A stretch of 64,000 nt of DNA from Acidimicrobiaceae bacterium (GTDB lineage: Bacteria; Actinomycetota; Acidimicrobiia; Acidimicrobiales; Poriferisodalaceae): contig CAJJCB010000018.1 in the NCBI GenBank assembly GCA_905182565.1, positions 1 to 64,000 of the forward strand. The letters run 5' to 3'. The position numbers were made by a program, and so were the translations under genes. Positions within the stretch are counted from its first letter, which is position 1; every line of letters begins with the position of its first letter. This document shows positions 52,714-61,778 of this stretch, in pieces. The notes beneath the pieces were generated by a model. That model searched no databases. It worked only from the letters and a program-made list of their open reading frames with translations, and had not been told where the DNA came from.

Positions 52714-53673
52714 ATGAAACATCTAGTCAGAGTAGCTTTCTTCGCAATAGCATCAATTCTGATGTTTTCTTCATGTGGCGGTGAGGAAAGCATTACAGCA
52801 GATGAGGCGACTGCGGACACTCAAGCCCCTGTCATTGAAGAACCTTCAGATGACAACAAGCTAGTGACCCTTGAAGCAGATGAAGAAGTTCCGGCAGGCC
52901 CTCAATCTATTGTCTCGTTATCACCTACTGCTACAGAAATGCTGTTTGCAATAGGAGCAGGATCACAGGTAGTAGCTGTAGATAATTACAGCTACTACCC
53001 AAAGGAAGCGCCTGTAATAGAAGACTTATCCGCTTGGTCTCCAAACATCGAGGCGATTGCTGAGTTTGAGCCTGATTTAGTGGTCCTGAGTGACGCTGGC
53101 GTCCAAGAGGAATTAGAAAGTTTAGGAATTGAGGTCTTGGTTTTACCGGCGGTGACCAACCTTGATGGTGTTTATGAACAAATTGCGGAGCTAGGTGTGG
53201 CTACAGCGAACGTGGATGGTGCAGGTGTGCTTGTTGCTTCGATGCGCGCAGAGATTTCATTGATTATCGATAATATCGTGACTCCTGAGAAACCTCTTAC
53301 ATATTTCCATGAGCTCGATGACACTCTCTATTCAATTACAAGTGGCACATTTATTGGGCAGATTTATGAAATGGTTGGACTTAGTAATATCGCCGACCCA
53401 GCCGACGCGGATGGATCTGCATACGGATACCCGCAGTTAACTCAGGAATTTATTCTTGAATCTGACCCAGATCTAATATTTTTTGTTGATGCTAGTTGTT
53501 GCGGACAAAGTGTTGAAATAATTGGTGAACGCCCGGGGTGGGATGTCCTTAAAGCAGTGCGCAATGGAACCGTAATAGAAATGAATGCCGATATAGCTAG
53601 CAGATGGGGTCCACGTCTAGTTCAGTTCTTGCAGTCCTTGTCTGATGCTGTCGCTTTGGTCCCCGCTGGATAA
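52714..53673 (+). CDS. btuF: Cobalamin/corrinoid ABC transporter substrate-binding lipoprotein BtuF
   Basis: 319 aa with lipoprotein signal (MKHLVRVAFFAIASIL, lipobox FSSC) and an acidic Thr/Asp linker to about residue 65. Helical-backbone binding protein marks: SLSPTATEMLFAIGAGSQVV, VDNYSYYPKEA, EFEPDLVVLSDAGVQEEL and ESDPDLIFFVDAS. Binds cobalamin or cobinamide at the cell surface. Riboswitch upstream fixes the ligand class. First gene of the operon. Confidence 0.9.
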   Translation: MKHLVRVAFFAIASILMFSSCGGEESITADEATADTQAPVIEEPSDDNKLVTLEADEEVPAGPQSIVSLSPTATEMLFAIGAGSQVVAVDNYSYYPKEAPVIEDLSAWSPNIEAIAEFEPDLVVLSDAGVQEELESLGIEVLVLPAVTNLDGVYEQIAELGVATANVDGAGVLVASMRAEISLIIDNIVTPEKPLTYFHELDDTLYSITSGTFIGQIYEMVGLSNIADPADADGSAYGYPQLTQEFILESDPDLIFFVDASCCGQSVEIIGERPGWDVLKAVRNGTVIEMNADIASRWGPRLVQFLQSLSDAVALVPAG

Positions 53674-53677
53674 CAAA

Positions 53678-54742
53678 ATGCAACCCGATAAATCACATAC
53701 TGCATTAGCCAATTATGAACGCCTACGCCTGACATGGCTTCTCGGCGGCGTCGTATCTGTCTTGGCTGTCGCAGCTATTTCTCTATCTCTTGGACCAGCT
53801 AATATTTCGGTTAATTCAATTATTTTCGAGATCATAGATAGGTTTCCACTTTTAGAAGCGAACAGTAATCTCAGTGAAATTCATTCAAATATTGTCTGGG
53901 AAGTGCGGCTTCCTCGAGTGATCCTAGGAGGACTTGTCGGTGCGACGTTAGCTCTGAGTGGCGCGACCTACCAAGCCGTTTTTCGGAATCCGTTAGCCGA
54001 TCCCTACCTTTTGGGTGCGGCCGCTGGCGCTGGATTAGGCGCGACCCTTGCGTTGGTCAACCGATGGGGAGATGGAAGTGGTGCAGGTGACGCCGTTCCG
54101 CTCCTGGCCTTTTGCGGAGCACTTCTAGCCGTTGCAATTACCTACTTCATGGGGCTGACAGGAGATAGCAGCAGATCTCCTGCCTCGCTTCTATTAGCAG
54201 GTGTTGCAGTTGCGAGTTTTCTCACAGCAATCCAAACTTTTATTCTTCAACAGAACGCAGATACGATTCGCCAAGTCTATACATGGATTCTTGGGCGTCT
54301 AAACACTGCATCATGGGGCGAAGTGTGGCTATTGCTTCCCTATGCGCTAGGAACATCTTGCGTGATTCTTCTAAATCGTCGAATTCTAGATGTCATGCGG
54401 CTAGGAGACGCTGAAGCCGCCTCATTAGGTATTCGACCAGATAGAACAAGAAAAATAATGGTAGTGGCTGCTTCGTTAGCAACTGCGGCGGCAGTAGCTG
54501 TGAGCGGCCTAATTTCATTTGTTGGAATAATAGTCCCTCATACAATTCGGTTACTTTTTGGTTCGAGTAATCGGATCGTGCTTCCATTATCTATGCTTTT
54601 CGGAGCATCTTTCATGATCGCAGTAGATCTGCTTGGTCGAACAGTGGTATCACCATCGGAGATACCGATCGGAGTCATAACGTCTTTTTGCGGTGCCCCA
54701 TTTTTTATTTTTGTTCTTCGATCTAGCCGTAGGTCGATCTGA
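53678..54742 (+). CDS. btuC: Cobalamin ABC transporter permease BtuC (FecCD family)
   Basis: 354 aa when started at ATG 53678, 4 nt after the btuF stop (an ATG at 53645 lies inside btuF). FecCD-type: VRLPRVILGGLVGATLALSG, NPLADPYLLGAAAGAGLGAT, ILGRLNTASWGEVWLLLPYA, GDAEAASLGI and the pore-side GLISFVGIIVPHTIRLLFG. About ten transmembrane segments. The TGA overlaps the next ATG by one base. Confidence 0.92.
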   Translation: MQPDKSHTALANYERLRLTWLLGGVVSVLAVAAISLSLGPANISVNSIIFEIIDRFPLLEANSNLSEIHSNIVWEVRLPRVILGGLVGATLALSGATYQAVFRNPLADPYLLGAAAGAGLGATLALVNRWGDGSGAGDAVPLLAFCGALLAVAITYFMGLTGDSSRSPASLLLAGVAVASFLTAIQTFILQQNADTIRQVYTWILGRLNTASWGEVWLLLPYALGTSCVILLNRRILDVMRLGDAEAASLGIRPDRTRKIMVVAASLATAAAVAVSGLISFVGIIVPHTIRLLFGSSNRIVLPLSMLFGASFMIAVDLLGRTVVSPSEIPIGVITSFCGAPFFIFVLRSSRRSI

Positions 54743-55521
54743 TGGCGTTGCTGGAAGCAAAAAACATCTCAGTGTCTCTAGGCAAGACTCGAGTAATAAA
54801 ACAAATAACCTTGTCAGTCCAAAGTGGTGAATGGTTAACAATTGTTGGTCCAAACGGATCAGGAAAATCAAGCTTTCTAGCTGCGGTAGCGGGCTTGCAA
54901 CATTGTGAGGGTTCAGTCACTATCAGCGGTCAGGCTTTATCGAAAATTACTGCTCGAAGCCGAGCTCAATTAGTTTCTTATGTCCCTCAACATCCGATAG
55001 TGCCGTTAGATATGTTGGTGGGAGATTACGTTTTGTTAGGTAGGACACCACATATCTCAGCACTTGGAGTAGAGGGGCCAGTCGACCTAAATTTAGTTGG
55101 CGAAATTCTTAGCCGTCTAGACCTTGAAGAGTTAAGTAGCCGACCCTTAGGATCGCTTAGCGGTGGGGAGTTGCAAAGGTGTCAACTAGCGCGCGCTTTG
55201 GCTCAAACGACACCAGTCATACTTTTAGATGAACCAACAGCAGCGCTTGATTTGGGACATCAGCAGCAAGCCTTAGACCTGTTAGAAGAACTCCGCAACG
55301 AACGGCAAATGACAATTATTTCTACAATGCATGACCTTACATTGGCTGGTCAATACAGCGACCGTCTCATGTTGTTTGACCACGGAAGAGTAGTGGCAGA
55401 AGGAAATGCGGCAGATGTCATTAAAGTTGACCTACTCGCTGAAACATATTCTGCTCGTATCCAAGTTATTGAAGTAGATGGAACGCAGGTAGTGGTGCCG
55501 CGATCTAAGGAGTCAAGATGA
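54742..55521 (+). CDS. btuD: Cobalamin ABC transporter ATPase BtuD
   Basis: 259 aa. Walker A GPNGSGKSSFLAAVAGL, Q-loop VSYVPQHPIVPL, signature LSGGELQRCQLARALAQ, Walker B PVILLDEPTAALDLGHQQQ, and H-loop ISTMHDLTLAGQYSD. Drives import through BtuC. The stop overlaps cobO by 4 nt. Confidence 0.92.
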   Translation: MALLEAKNISVSLGKTRVIKQITLSVQSGEWLTIVGPNGSGKSSFLAAVAGLQHCEGSVTISGQALSKITARSRAQLVSYVPQHPIVPLDMLVGDYVLLGRTPHISALGVEGPVDLNLVGEILSRLDLEELSSRPLGSLSGGELQRCQLARALAQTTPVILLDEPTAALDLGHQQQALDLLEELRNERQMTIISTMHDLTLAGQYSDRLMLFDHGRVVAEGNAADVIKVDLLAETYSARIQVIEVDGTQVVVPRSKESR

Positions 55522-56087
55522 CAAGTGTCCCACCTGAAGTAGGACCTGAAGTTAAGAATCGCTTGGCTAGCAAGTCACTGGTCATAGTCAACACTGGCGA
55601 TGGTAAGGGCAAGTCTTCTTCAGCATTTGGGGTAGTTGTTCGTGCAGTAGCGCGAGAATGGCCGGTAGGGGTAATCCAATTTTTGAAGTCGGGGAAATGG
55701 CAAGTCGGAGAAGAAAAAATTTGTAGAGATGTCTTGGGAGTCGACTGGTGGGCAATCGGAGATGGGTTTACCTGGGATTCAAGAGATATAAGCGAAGATC
55801 AAGCAGTTGCCGTGTCAGCATGGGCACAAGTAAAGAAAGTAATTCGAGAGGACAAATATCGTTTAGTTGTTCTAGACGAGATTACGTATCCAATTAATTG
55901 GGGATGGATTGAGCTAGATGAAGTTGTATCAGTAATAAAGGCGCGACCAGTTGCAACAAATGTTGTCATAACCGGTCGGGATGCCCCTGAAGCACTAATT
56001 GACTTAGCGGATACAGTCACTGAAATGCGCAAAATTAAACATGCTTTTGATAATGGAATAATGGCAAAAAAAGGTATTGACTATTGA
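55518..56087 (+). CDS. cobO: Cob(I)yrinic acid a,c-diamide adenosyltransferase (CobO/CobA type)
   Basis: 189 aa. P-loop LVIVNTGDGKGKSSSAFG near residue 24, PVGVIQFLKSGKW, and YRLVVLDEITYPINWGWIE, then VVITGRDAPEALIDLADTVT: all standard for the CobA/CobO/BtuR family. Adds the 5'-deoxyadenosyl group to reduced corrinoids from ATP, letting imported cobinamide enter the pathway. TTGA overlap with cobU. Confidence 0.92.
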   Translation: MTSVPPEVGPEVKNRLASKSLVIVNTGDGKGKSSSAFGVVVRAVAREWPVGVIQFLKSGKWQVGEEKICRDVLGVDWWAIGDGFTWDSRDISEDQAVAVSAWAQVKKVIREDKYRLVVLDEITYPINWGWIELDEVVSVIKARPVATNVVITGRDAPEALIDLADTVTEMRKIKHAFDNGIMAKKGIDY

Positions 56088-56647
56088 CCCGCAAGCGCTT
56101 GTCTCGTAACTGTCCGGCGGGATTCACGTTCTTAACAGGGGGAGCTCGGTCTGGGAAAAGTTGGCTCGCTCAGGAAATAGCAAACAGTTCTGAGTCTTCA
56201 GTTTGTTTCATTGCAACTGCCGAGGCCCTTGACGAAGACATGGCGACACGAATAACCCAACACCAGAATGATCGTCCCGCTCATTGGTCAACCAAAGAGG
56301 CGCCGATTGAAATAAACAACGCATTATTAAATGTGGACAAAAACCATGTAGTAATAATTGACTGTTTAACTCTATGGGTATCTAATTTGTTGACAGCAGA
56401 ATTTTCCTCGTCTGCAATTCTTAGAAAATCAGCTGAAGCCCTTGCGTCAATACGTAATCGAAATGCTCCGACCATCGTTGTTTCGAATGAAGTAGGGCTG
56501 GGCATAGTCCCAGGTAACGAACTGTCTCGTACTTATCGTGATGTTCTTGGCTCAGTGAACCAGTCTTTCGCTGGTAACTCCGATCAAGCTTTTCTTACTG
56601 TTGCAGGTCTTTTACTGCCGCTGCAACATCCAGAAAGGGTTCTGTGA
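56084..56647 (+). CDS. cobU: Adenosylcobinamide kinase / adenosylcobinamide-phosphate guanylyltransferase CobU
   Basis: 187 aa with a TTG start overlapping cobO. P-loop FTFLTGGARSGKSWLAQEIA, later DCLTLWVSNLL, VSNEVGLGIVPGNELSRTYR and DVLGSVNQSF are the CobU/CobP signature. Phosphorylates adenosylcobinamide and adds GMP to give AdoCbi-GDP, the CobS substrate. Confidence 0.92.
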   Translation: MTRKRLSRNCPAGFTFLTGGARSGKSWLAQEIANSSESSVCFIATAEALDEDMATRITQHQNDRPAHWSTKEAPIEINNALLNVDKNHVVIIDCLTLWVSNLLTAEFSSSAILRKSAEALASIRNRNAPTIVVSNEVGLGIVPGNELSRTYRDVLGSVNQSFAGNSDQAFLTVAGLLLPLQHPERVL

Positions 56648-57651
56648 CACTCCAAATTGAACGCTATCTGAGTAACCTCCCCAAACTCGATCGAGAAATC
56701 GCTGCTGCTGTCAGGGATCGTTCAAATCAAATTTTGAGACCAGCAGGAGCGTTAGCACGACTAGATGAGATAGCAACTTTTATTGCTAGCTGGCAGCAAA
56801 CTCTTAGCCCTAAAGTGCTTAATCCTAAGATTCTTATTTTCGCTTCAAATCACGGAATAGCAGATGCTGGAGTGAGTAATTACCCAAGTGAAGTCACCGA
56901 GGCAATGGTGAAAGCATTTCAACACGGTGTCTCATCGATTAATGCTATTGGGAGACTAGTTAACGCCGAAGTTGACGTAATAGATGTGGGAGTTAAAACC
57001 CCGACTAAAGATTTTCGATATGAAGATTCAATGTCGAGTGAAGAATTTGAGACTGCATTTTTCCAAGGAGTAGAAGCAGTGGAAGCGATAGACACTGACC
57101 TGTTGGTTGTGGGAGAAATGGGCATCGGCAACACGTCTGCTGCAGCGGCTGTGGCTGCTGCGACTTTTGGCGATGGAGCGACGCAGTGGGTAGGTCACGG
57201 GACTGGTGTTGACGAGGAAGGATTTAGACGAAAACAAGCGGCAGTAGCGGAAGGCCTGGCTCGAGTTCGAAAAGCTGACGGCCAAAACCAGTCGTTAGAT
57301 ATGCTGCGTCGGCTAGGAGGAAAAGAGATGGTCGCTATAGGTGGCGCTGTGGTTGCAGCACGACATCGGCGTATCCCGGTGCTCTTGGATGGGTACGTTG
57401 TCGCTTCTGCTTTGGCCCCGATCTGGAAATATGATTCAGAAGCTCTTGATCATTGTTGGGCAGGACATCGTTCGCCGGAGCCAGGGCATGCAACACTCTT
57501 GAGAGAATTTGGATTAGAGCCGATACTTGAACTGGATCTGCGTTTAGGTGAAGGATCTGGAGCTGCAGCAGCTATTCCCTTGGTGAGAATGGCTTGCGCC
57601 CTTGTTTCGGAAGTACCTACGTTTGATGAATTTTTTGAGGGTAAGACGTGA
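56644..57651 (+). CDS. cobT: Nicotinate-nucleotide:dimethylbenzimidazole phosphoribosyltransferase CobT
   Basis: 335 aa, GTG start with 4-nt overlap. IFASNHGIADAGVSNYPSEV, MGIGNTSAAAAVAAATFGDG, VGHGTGVDEEGF, and LLDGYVVASALAPIW, GHRSPEPGHATLLREFGLEP are all CobT hallmarks. Activates the lower-ligand base as alpha-ribazole phosphate from nicotinate mononucleotide. No DMB-forming bluB is visible, so the base may be taken up. Confidence 0.93.
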   Translation: MTLQIERYLSNLPKLDREIAAAVRDRSNQILRPAGALARLDEIATFIASWQQTLSPKVLNPKILIFASNHGIADAGVSNYPSEVTEAMVKAFQHGVSSINAIGRLVNAEVDVIDVGVKTPTKDFRYEDSMSSEEFETAFFQGVEAVEAIDTDLLVVGEMGIGNTSAAAAVAAATFGDGATQWVGHGTGVDEEGFRRKQAAVAEGLARVRKADGQNQSLDMLRRLGGKEMVAIGGAVVAARHRRIPVLLDGYVVASALAPIWKYDSEALDHCWAGHRSPEPGHATLLREFGLEPILELDLRLGEGSGAAAAIPLVRMACALVSEVPTFDEFFEGKT

Positions 57652-58400
57652 GAAATTTGAGAGCAGCTGTAATTTTTCTCACCCGTATCCCAATTACTTT
57701 CGGTAAAAAGAAAATGCCTGAGTTAAGTCGTTCGGTCCCATGGTTCCCTGTTGTCGGTGCACTAGTTGGACTGCTTGTAGGAACTTCGTATTGGTTGCTT
57801 AGTCAGATTATCCCTGGAAGCGTAGCCGCAACGGCATCTATCGCACTAGGTGTCATCGTTACTGGTGCATTCCATCTAGATGGCTTAGCTGATGTTGCGG
57901 ACGCTTTTCCAGGAGCGGCTACTGTAGAACGTCGTCTTGAGATTTTGAAAGACAGCCGGTTAGGCACCTACGGAACTAGTGCGTTGGTATTGGTTCTTCT
58001 ACTAGAAATAGCTTCTCTCGCGAATTTGTCACCTTTCGATGGATTCAAAGTAGCCATCGCGGCAAACGCCTTAGGGCGCTCATCTGCTGTATTCGTGATG
58101 CTGATTTCTCGGCCTGCGCAAGTATCTAGCCTAGGACTTTCGTATGTTTCAGATCTTAGCTTTTGGCGCGCTTCGATAGGGATAATGGCCGGAAGCGGTT
58201 TAACTTATGGGTTACTAGGTTTACCGGGATTGATATTGATTTTATGCTGCCTCCCACCGGCTTTGATTATTCGAGTTTGGTCATATCGATCGATAGGTGG
58301 CATTTCTGGTGACTCTTTGGGTGCAGTTGCGCAAGTCAGCCAAATGTTTGTTTTTTTGGTAGCAGTTGGCGTCCTTGGCAGTACTTGCGAATGCCTATAA
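57648..58400 (+). CDS. cobS: Adenosylcobinamide-GDP ribazoletransferase CobS
   Basis: 250 aa, GTG start, membrane protein with about six or seven hydrophobic segments. AAVIFLTRIPI opening, WFPVVGALVGLLVG, VTGAFHLDGLADVADAFPGA, then LKDSRLGTYGTSALVLVLLL define CobS (phosphate-binding Asp cluster DGLADVADA). Joins AdoCbi-GDP and alpha-ribazole to finish adenosylcobalamin. Last gene of the riboswitch operon. A separate alpha-ribazole phosphatase is not seen. Confidence 0.93.
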   Translation: MRNLRAAVIFLTRIPITFGKKKMPELSRSVPWFPVVGALVGLLVGTSYWLLSQIIPGSVAATASIALGVIVTGAFHLDGLADVADAFPGAATVERRLEILKDSRLGTYGTSALVLVLLLEIASLANLSPFDGFKVAIAANALGRSSAVFVMLISRPAQVSSLGLSYVSDLSFWRASIGIMAGSGLTYGLLGLPGLILILCCLPPALIIRVWSYRSIGGISGDSLGAVAQVSQMFVFLVAVGVLGSTCECL

Positions 58401-58427
58401 AGAATTTAACGAGGTACTCTGACCCAC

Positions 58428-58898
58428 GTGGCAAAATCAGACGCAGAGTTACCAAATGACGGTCGGCTAAAGTTAGATGAAATGTTTCGGTCTGACCCGT
58501 TTGCGGCGAGCCTCGACGCGGAAGTCATTGCGTGGGGTCCAGGCTTTGCAACTGTGAGCGCACTTATCACTGAAAGACAAACAAATTTTCTTGGCGGCGG
58601 CCACGGCGGAATCTTATTCAGTTTGGGGGATATTGCCATGTCGTTTGCTTCAAATGGTTACGGTAGGAAAGCGTTAGCGGTGCAAATTGATATCGGGTAC
58701 CACAGAGGAGTGTCTCAAGGCGAAGAAGTTGTAGCGACAGCAAGTGAAACTAGTCGCACAAGAAGATTTGCTAATTATCGTCTTGAACTTCATGTTGATG
58801 AGAAGTTAGTTGGATCAGCCACGGGAATTACCTACCGAACAGATGAATGGCATTTTGGTGAAAGTTTGTGGCCTGAAGACTGGCGATTGAAGCACTGA
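58428..58898 (+). CDS. PaaI-family hot-dog thioesterase
   Basis: 156 aa, GTG start, 27 nt after cobS. FLGGGHGGILFSLGDIAMSF holds the HGG and Asp of the PaaI type, followed by AVQIDIGYHRGVSQGEEVVA. Resembles the phenylacetate-pathway hydroxyphenylacetyl-CoA thioesterase PaaI, which fits the paa genes 8 kb upstream, but could be a general thioesterase. ATGA overlap with the following lipoprotein gene. Confidence 0.85.
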   Translation: MAKSDAELPNDGRLKLDEMFRSDPFAASLDAEVIAWGPGFATVSALITERQTNFLGGGHGGILFSLGDIAMSFASNGYGRKALAVQIDIGYHRGVSQGEEVVATASETSRTRRFANYRLELHVDEKLVGSATGITYRTDEWHFGESLWPEDWRLKH

Positions 58899-60727
58899 TG
58901 AGGGACTGTGATGGAAGCAACCCTAAGTCACACGACTTAAAAAAGTATTGTCTCAAGGGCTGGATAGTGAGACTGGGTTGTGTCTTGTTGCTTGTAGCAA
59001 GCGGGTGTATGTCGAAAGCTGATTTCTCTGATTCAGAAGCTACAGCTATTCAGGAAATAGTTTTAGATGATGATGAGCAACTGTCCTCAGGAACTCTTGG
59101 TGTCCCTGAGGACATGACTACTGGAATTTCTCAGCAGAAAGAATTGAGTCCTCAATCCGGTGGAGCAATCACTGTCTTGCTTCAAGATGATCTCTCTCCA
59201 ATTAGTGGATGGTCCCCATGGGAAAATATTTGTGCTTGGGCTTGCAGAAATGTTTTAAACCAAGTCTTAGAAACATTGACCGTAGTTCTGCCAGATGGTT
59301 CTGTAGTCCCGTTCCTAGCAAAAAAAATTAATCACAATAACGATTACACGGAATGGACTGTGGAGCTGCGCTCCGGACTTTTGTTTAGTGACGGCACCCT
59401 TTTGGAAGCATCGATCTATAAGAAAGGGTATGACGATTATGTAAAGAGTGGAAAAGTTACAAGCGGGCTTCTCCGCGATGCGAGAATTACTAGCGTCAAC
59501 GTAGTTAATGACTCGACACTCTTGTTTGAGCTTAGTGAATCTAACCCGATGCTCTTGAATGTGTTAGCAGGGCCAATCGGTCGAGTATTTTTATTAGAAA
59601 AAGACTCTTTGAGCGAAGAACAATTCGCGTTTAATCCGGTAGGAACAGGTCCATTTATTTTTGAAGGTTGGAGTCCGGGAGAACGCATTGTCTTAAGGTC
59701 CAATTCTCGTTACTGGCGTAAGGACGAAAACGGAGTTCAGCTACCGTATCTGGAGGAAATAACTTTTCGTCAGATCGCCGATGAACGTCTCCGGTTAAAC
59801 TTTTTGATTAAAGGAGAAGGCCAAATCCTTCAGACAAGGTCTTCGTTAGCGATCAGCCAAGGACGAGAATCTGAATTGACTGTTATATCGCGACGAGAAG
59901 ATAATGTTGGAGTAATCTTATTTAACACTTTAGAGAGCCCCACGAATGATCTGCGTGTCAGAAAGGGCTTACTGCTTTCTTCAGACCAAGAAGAACTTGG
60001 CCGACTAGCGTCCAATAGCCCCGATGCGTCATTAGCAGCTCAATGGGTGAGTCCCGACAGCAGATGGTATTCAGAGGCGGTGACACGCGCGTGGCCTAAA
60101 GCTAATATGAGCGAAGCTAAAGAGTATTTACTTAAGTACGTTCAGGACCCTAAGCGTTCCGATAAACGAATGACCGGCGAAAAAATTGCAGTCACGCTAC
60201 TTTGTACTGATGATCTGCAGCTTGCCAATATGACACGCTCGTTAAAGAGCCAATGGGAAGCAACAGGTTTGGTAGACGTCACACTGGAACAAGTGGGTCG
60301 CAACGCGTTGATAAAAAGGGTTCTTGGGTCAGTTACTGATCAACCTTCGTTTAAGGGAGATTTCGAAGCAAGCTGCTGGAGAGTAGGTGGAGAGTCTGAT
60401 CCAGGTGCCCAGATAGAAGCTTTCCTTGGTCTGGTTAAGACTTCACCATTAAACGTCGCGAATATGGAAGGTGATGACTTACTGTCGCTGGTGGAGGAGT
60501 TGAACGCCACAGGAAAATTTCAGGATCGATCGTTGATCCTCGAAAATTTGATGCTTTTGCTTAATGCAAAAATTCCAATGATTTACGTGGACTACTTGTC
60601 TTCAGCTTTGATTGGGGACTCTTCTGTCGAGGGATTAGGTACCTGGACACTTCCTGAAGGCATTTCTGTCTTGGGGCAGATAGCAGGTGTAGGACGTTAC
60701 TCAGAGGTTTGGCTTAACGATGGATGA
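58898..60727 (+). CDS. Peptide/nickel-type ABC transporter substrate-binding lipoprotein (SBP_bac_5)
   Basis: 609 aa, with an overlapping ATG at 58898; a GTG at 58967 (VRLGCVLLLVASGC) would give a more usual lipoprotein signal. The lipobox is VASGC. Family marks: NVLNQVLETLTVVLPDGSVV, WTVELRSGLLFSDGT, FNPVGTGPFIFEGWSPGERI, VLRSNSRYWRKDENGVQLPY. It would bind a peptide or similar solute outside the membrane. No permease or ATPase genes are adjacent, so it is an orphan binding protein. Confidence 0.85.
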   Translation: MRDCDGSNPKSHDLKKYCLKGWIVRLGCVLLLVASGCMSKADFSDSEATAIQEIVLDDDEQLSSGTLGVPEDMTTGISQQKELSPQSGGAITVLLQDDLSPISGWSPWENICAWACRNVLNQVLETLTVVLPDGSVVPFLAKKINHNNDYTEWTVELRSGLLFSDGTLLEASIYKKGYDDYVKSGKVTSGLLRDARITSVNVVNDSTLLFELSESNPMLLNVLAGPIGRVFLLEKDSLSEEQFAFNPVGTGPFIFEGWSPGERIVLRSNSRYWRKDENGVQLPYLEEITFRQIADERLRLNFLIKGEGQILQTRSSLAISQGRESELTVISRREDNVGVILFNTLESPTNDLRVRKGLLLSSDQEELGRLASNSPDASLAAQWVSPDSRWYSEAVTRAWPKANMSEAKEYLLKYVQDPKRSDKRMTGEKIAVTLLCTDDLQLANMTRSLKSQWEATGLVDVTLEQVGRNALIKRVLGSVTDQPSFKGDFEASCWRVGGESDPGAQIEAFLGLVKTSPLNVANMEGDDLLSLVEELNATGKFQDRSLILENLMLLLNAKIPMIYVDYLSSALIGDSSVEGLGTWTLPEGISVLGQIAGVGRYSEVWLNDG

Positions 60728-61760
60728 TTCTTTACCAGCGTGGTCAGCCAGTCAGCTGGGATGGAATTTTTCTCAAAAAAAATTCCCAAAAATAGATAGT
60801 GATTATTCTATTAGTCGTGTGTCTGTTGAACATCGGGGCGCATACGAAATTATGGGCGAAACTGGACAACGAGAAGCCGCTCTTGATACTCGGCTCAGAG
60901 ATTCGGCAACAAACCAACTGGACTATCCAGCAGTTGGCGATTGGGTAATTCACACTAAGGATGCTCAGCACGATCGACGTGTGTTAATAACAGAAGTTTT
61001 ACAACGCGACTCCGTCATCATTCGACGAGCTCCAAAGCAAGAGCCGATACCACAAGTCGTTGCTACTAATGTAGACGTCCTCGGCATCGTCACTTCTGCT
61101 GATCAGCCACTCGACGAACGTCGGTTAGAACGATATTTAGTGACCGCATTTAGTAGCGGAGTTGTGCCAGTTGTTATCGTAAATAAATCAGATCTAAATG
61201 GGACAGTTGAACGCGCCAACTACTTTCGAGCTCAGTACCCAAAATTAGAGGTGCTCGAAACCTGCGGTATTCATGGGTCAGAAGGACTCGGCATAGAAGA
61301 AATTACTGGAGACGGCCTTACGGTTGCTTTGACCGGATCTTCCGGAGTGGGCAAATCAACCCTAGTTAATCGTTTGCTCGGCGAAGACATAGTGAGAACT
61401 GGTGAAGTCCGAGCTGACGGGACTGGCAGGCATACAACAGTACGACGTCAATTGTTCGTCTTGCACGGGGGAGGTGTTGTTATAGATACTCCAGGGTTAA
61501 GAGAACTTCAACTATGGGATGGTAGTGGCTTAAACCTTGTGTTTCCTGAGATATCTGAGTTTGTCGACCTTTGCCGTTTCTCTGATTGTTCTCATAATGA
61601 AGAGCCTGGATGCGCAGTCTTGGAAGCATTGTCAAGCGGGCTCATAAGTGAACCTAGGATAAGCTCGTATCAGGATTTATCTCATGATTTAGAAGAGTTG
61701 CGAGCTCAAATCGAGCTTTATGAAAGAAGTAAACGTCATCGTCGCGATGCCCGATCTTAG
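60720..61760 (+). CDS. rsgA: Ribosome small subunit-dependent GTPase A
   Basis: 346 aa. Circularly permuted GTPase motif order: G4 VIVNKSDLNG, G1 ALTGSSGVGKSTLVNRLLG, G3 VVIDTPGLREL; preceded by an OB-fold N-domain and followed by the zinc knuckle CRFSDCSHNEEPGCAV (Cys, Cys, His, Cys). Aids late 30S subunit maturation. Starts 8 nt before the end of the upstream lipoprotein gene. Slightly longer N-terminus than the E. coli protein. Confidence 0.92.
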   Translation: MDDSLPAWSASQLGWNFSQKKFPKIDSDYSISRVSVEHRGAYEIMGETGQREAALDTRLRDSATNQLDYPAVGDWVIHTKDAQHDRRVLITEVLQRDSVIIRRAPKQEPIPQVVATNVDVLGIVTSADQPLDERRLERYLVTAFSSGVVPVVIVNKSDLNGTVERANYFRAQYPKLEVLETCGIHGSEGLGIEEITGDGLTVALTGSSGVGKSTLVNRLLGEDIVRTGEVRADGTGRHTTVRRQLFVLHGGGVVIDTPGLRELQLWDGSGLNLVFPEISEFVDLCRFSDCSHNEEPGCAVLEALSSGLISEPRISSYQDLSHDLEELRAQIELYERSKRHRRDARS

Positions 61761-61778
61761 CCCCAGCGCGTCGTCGTC

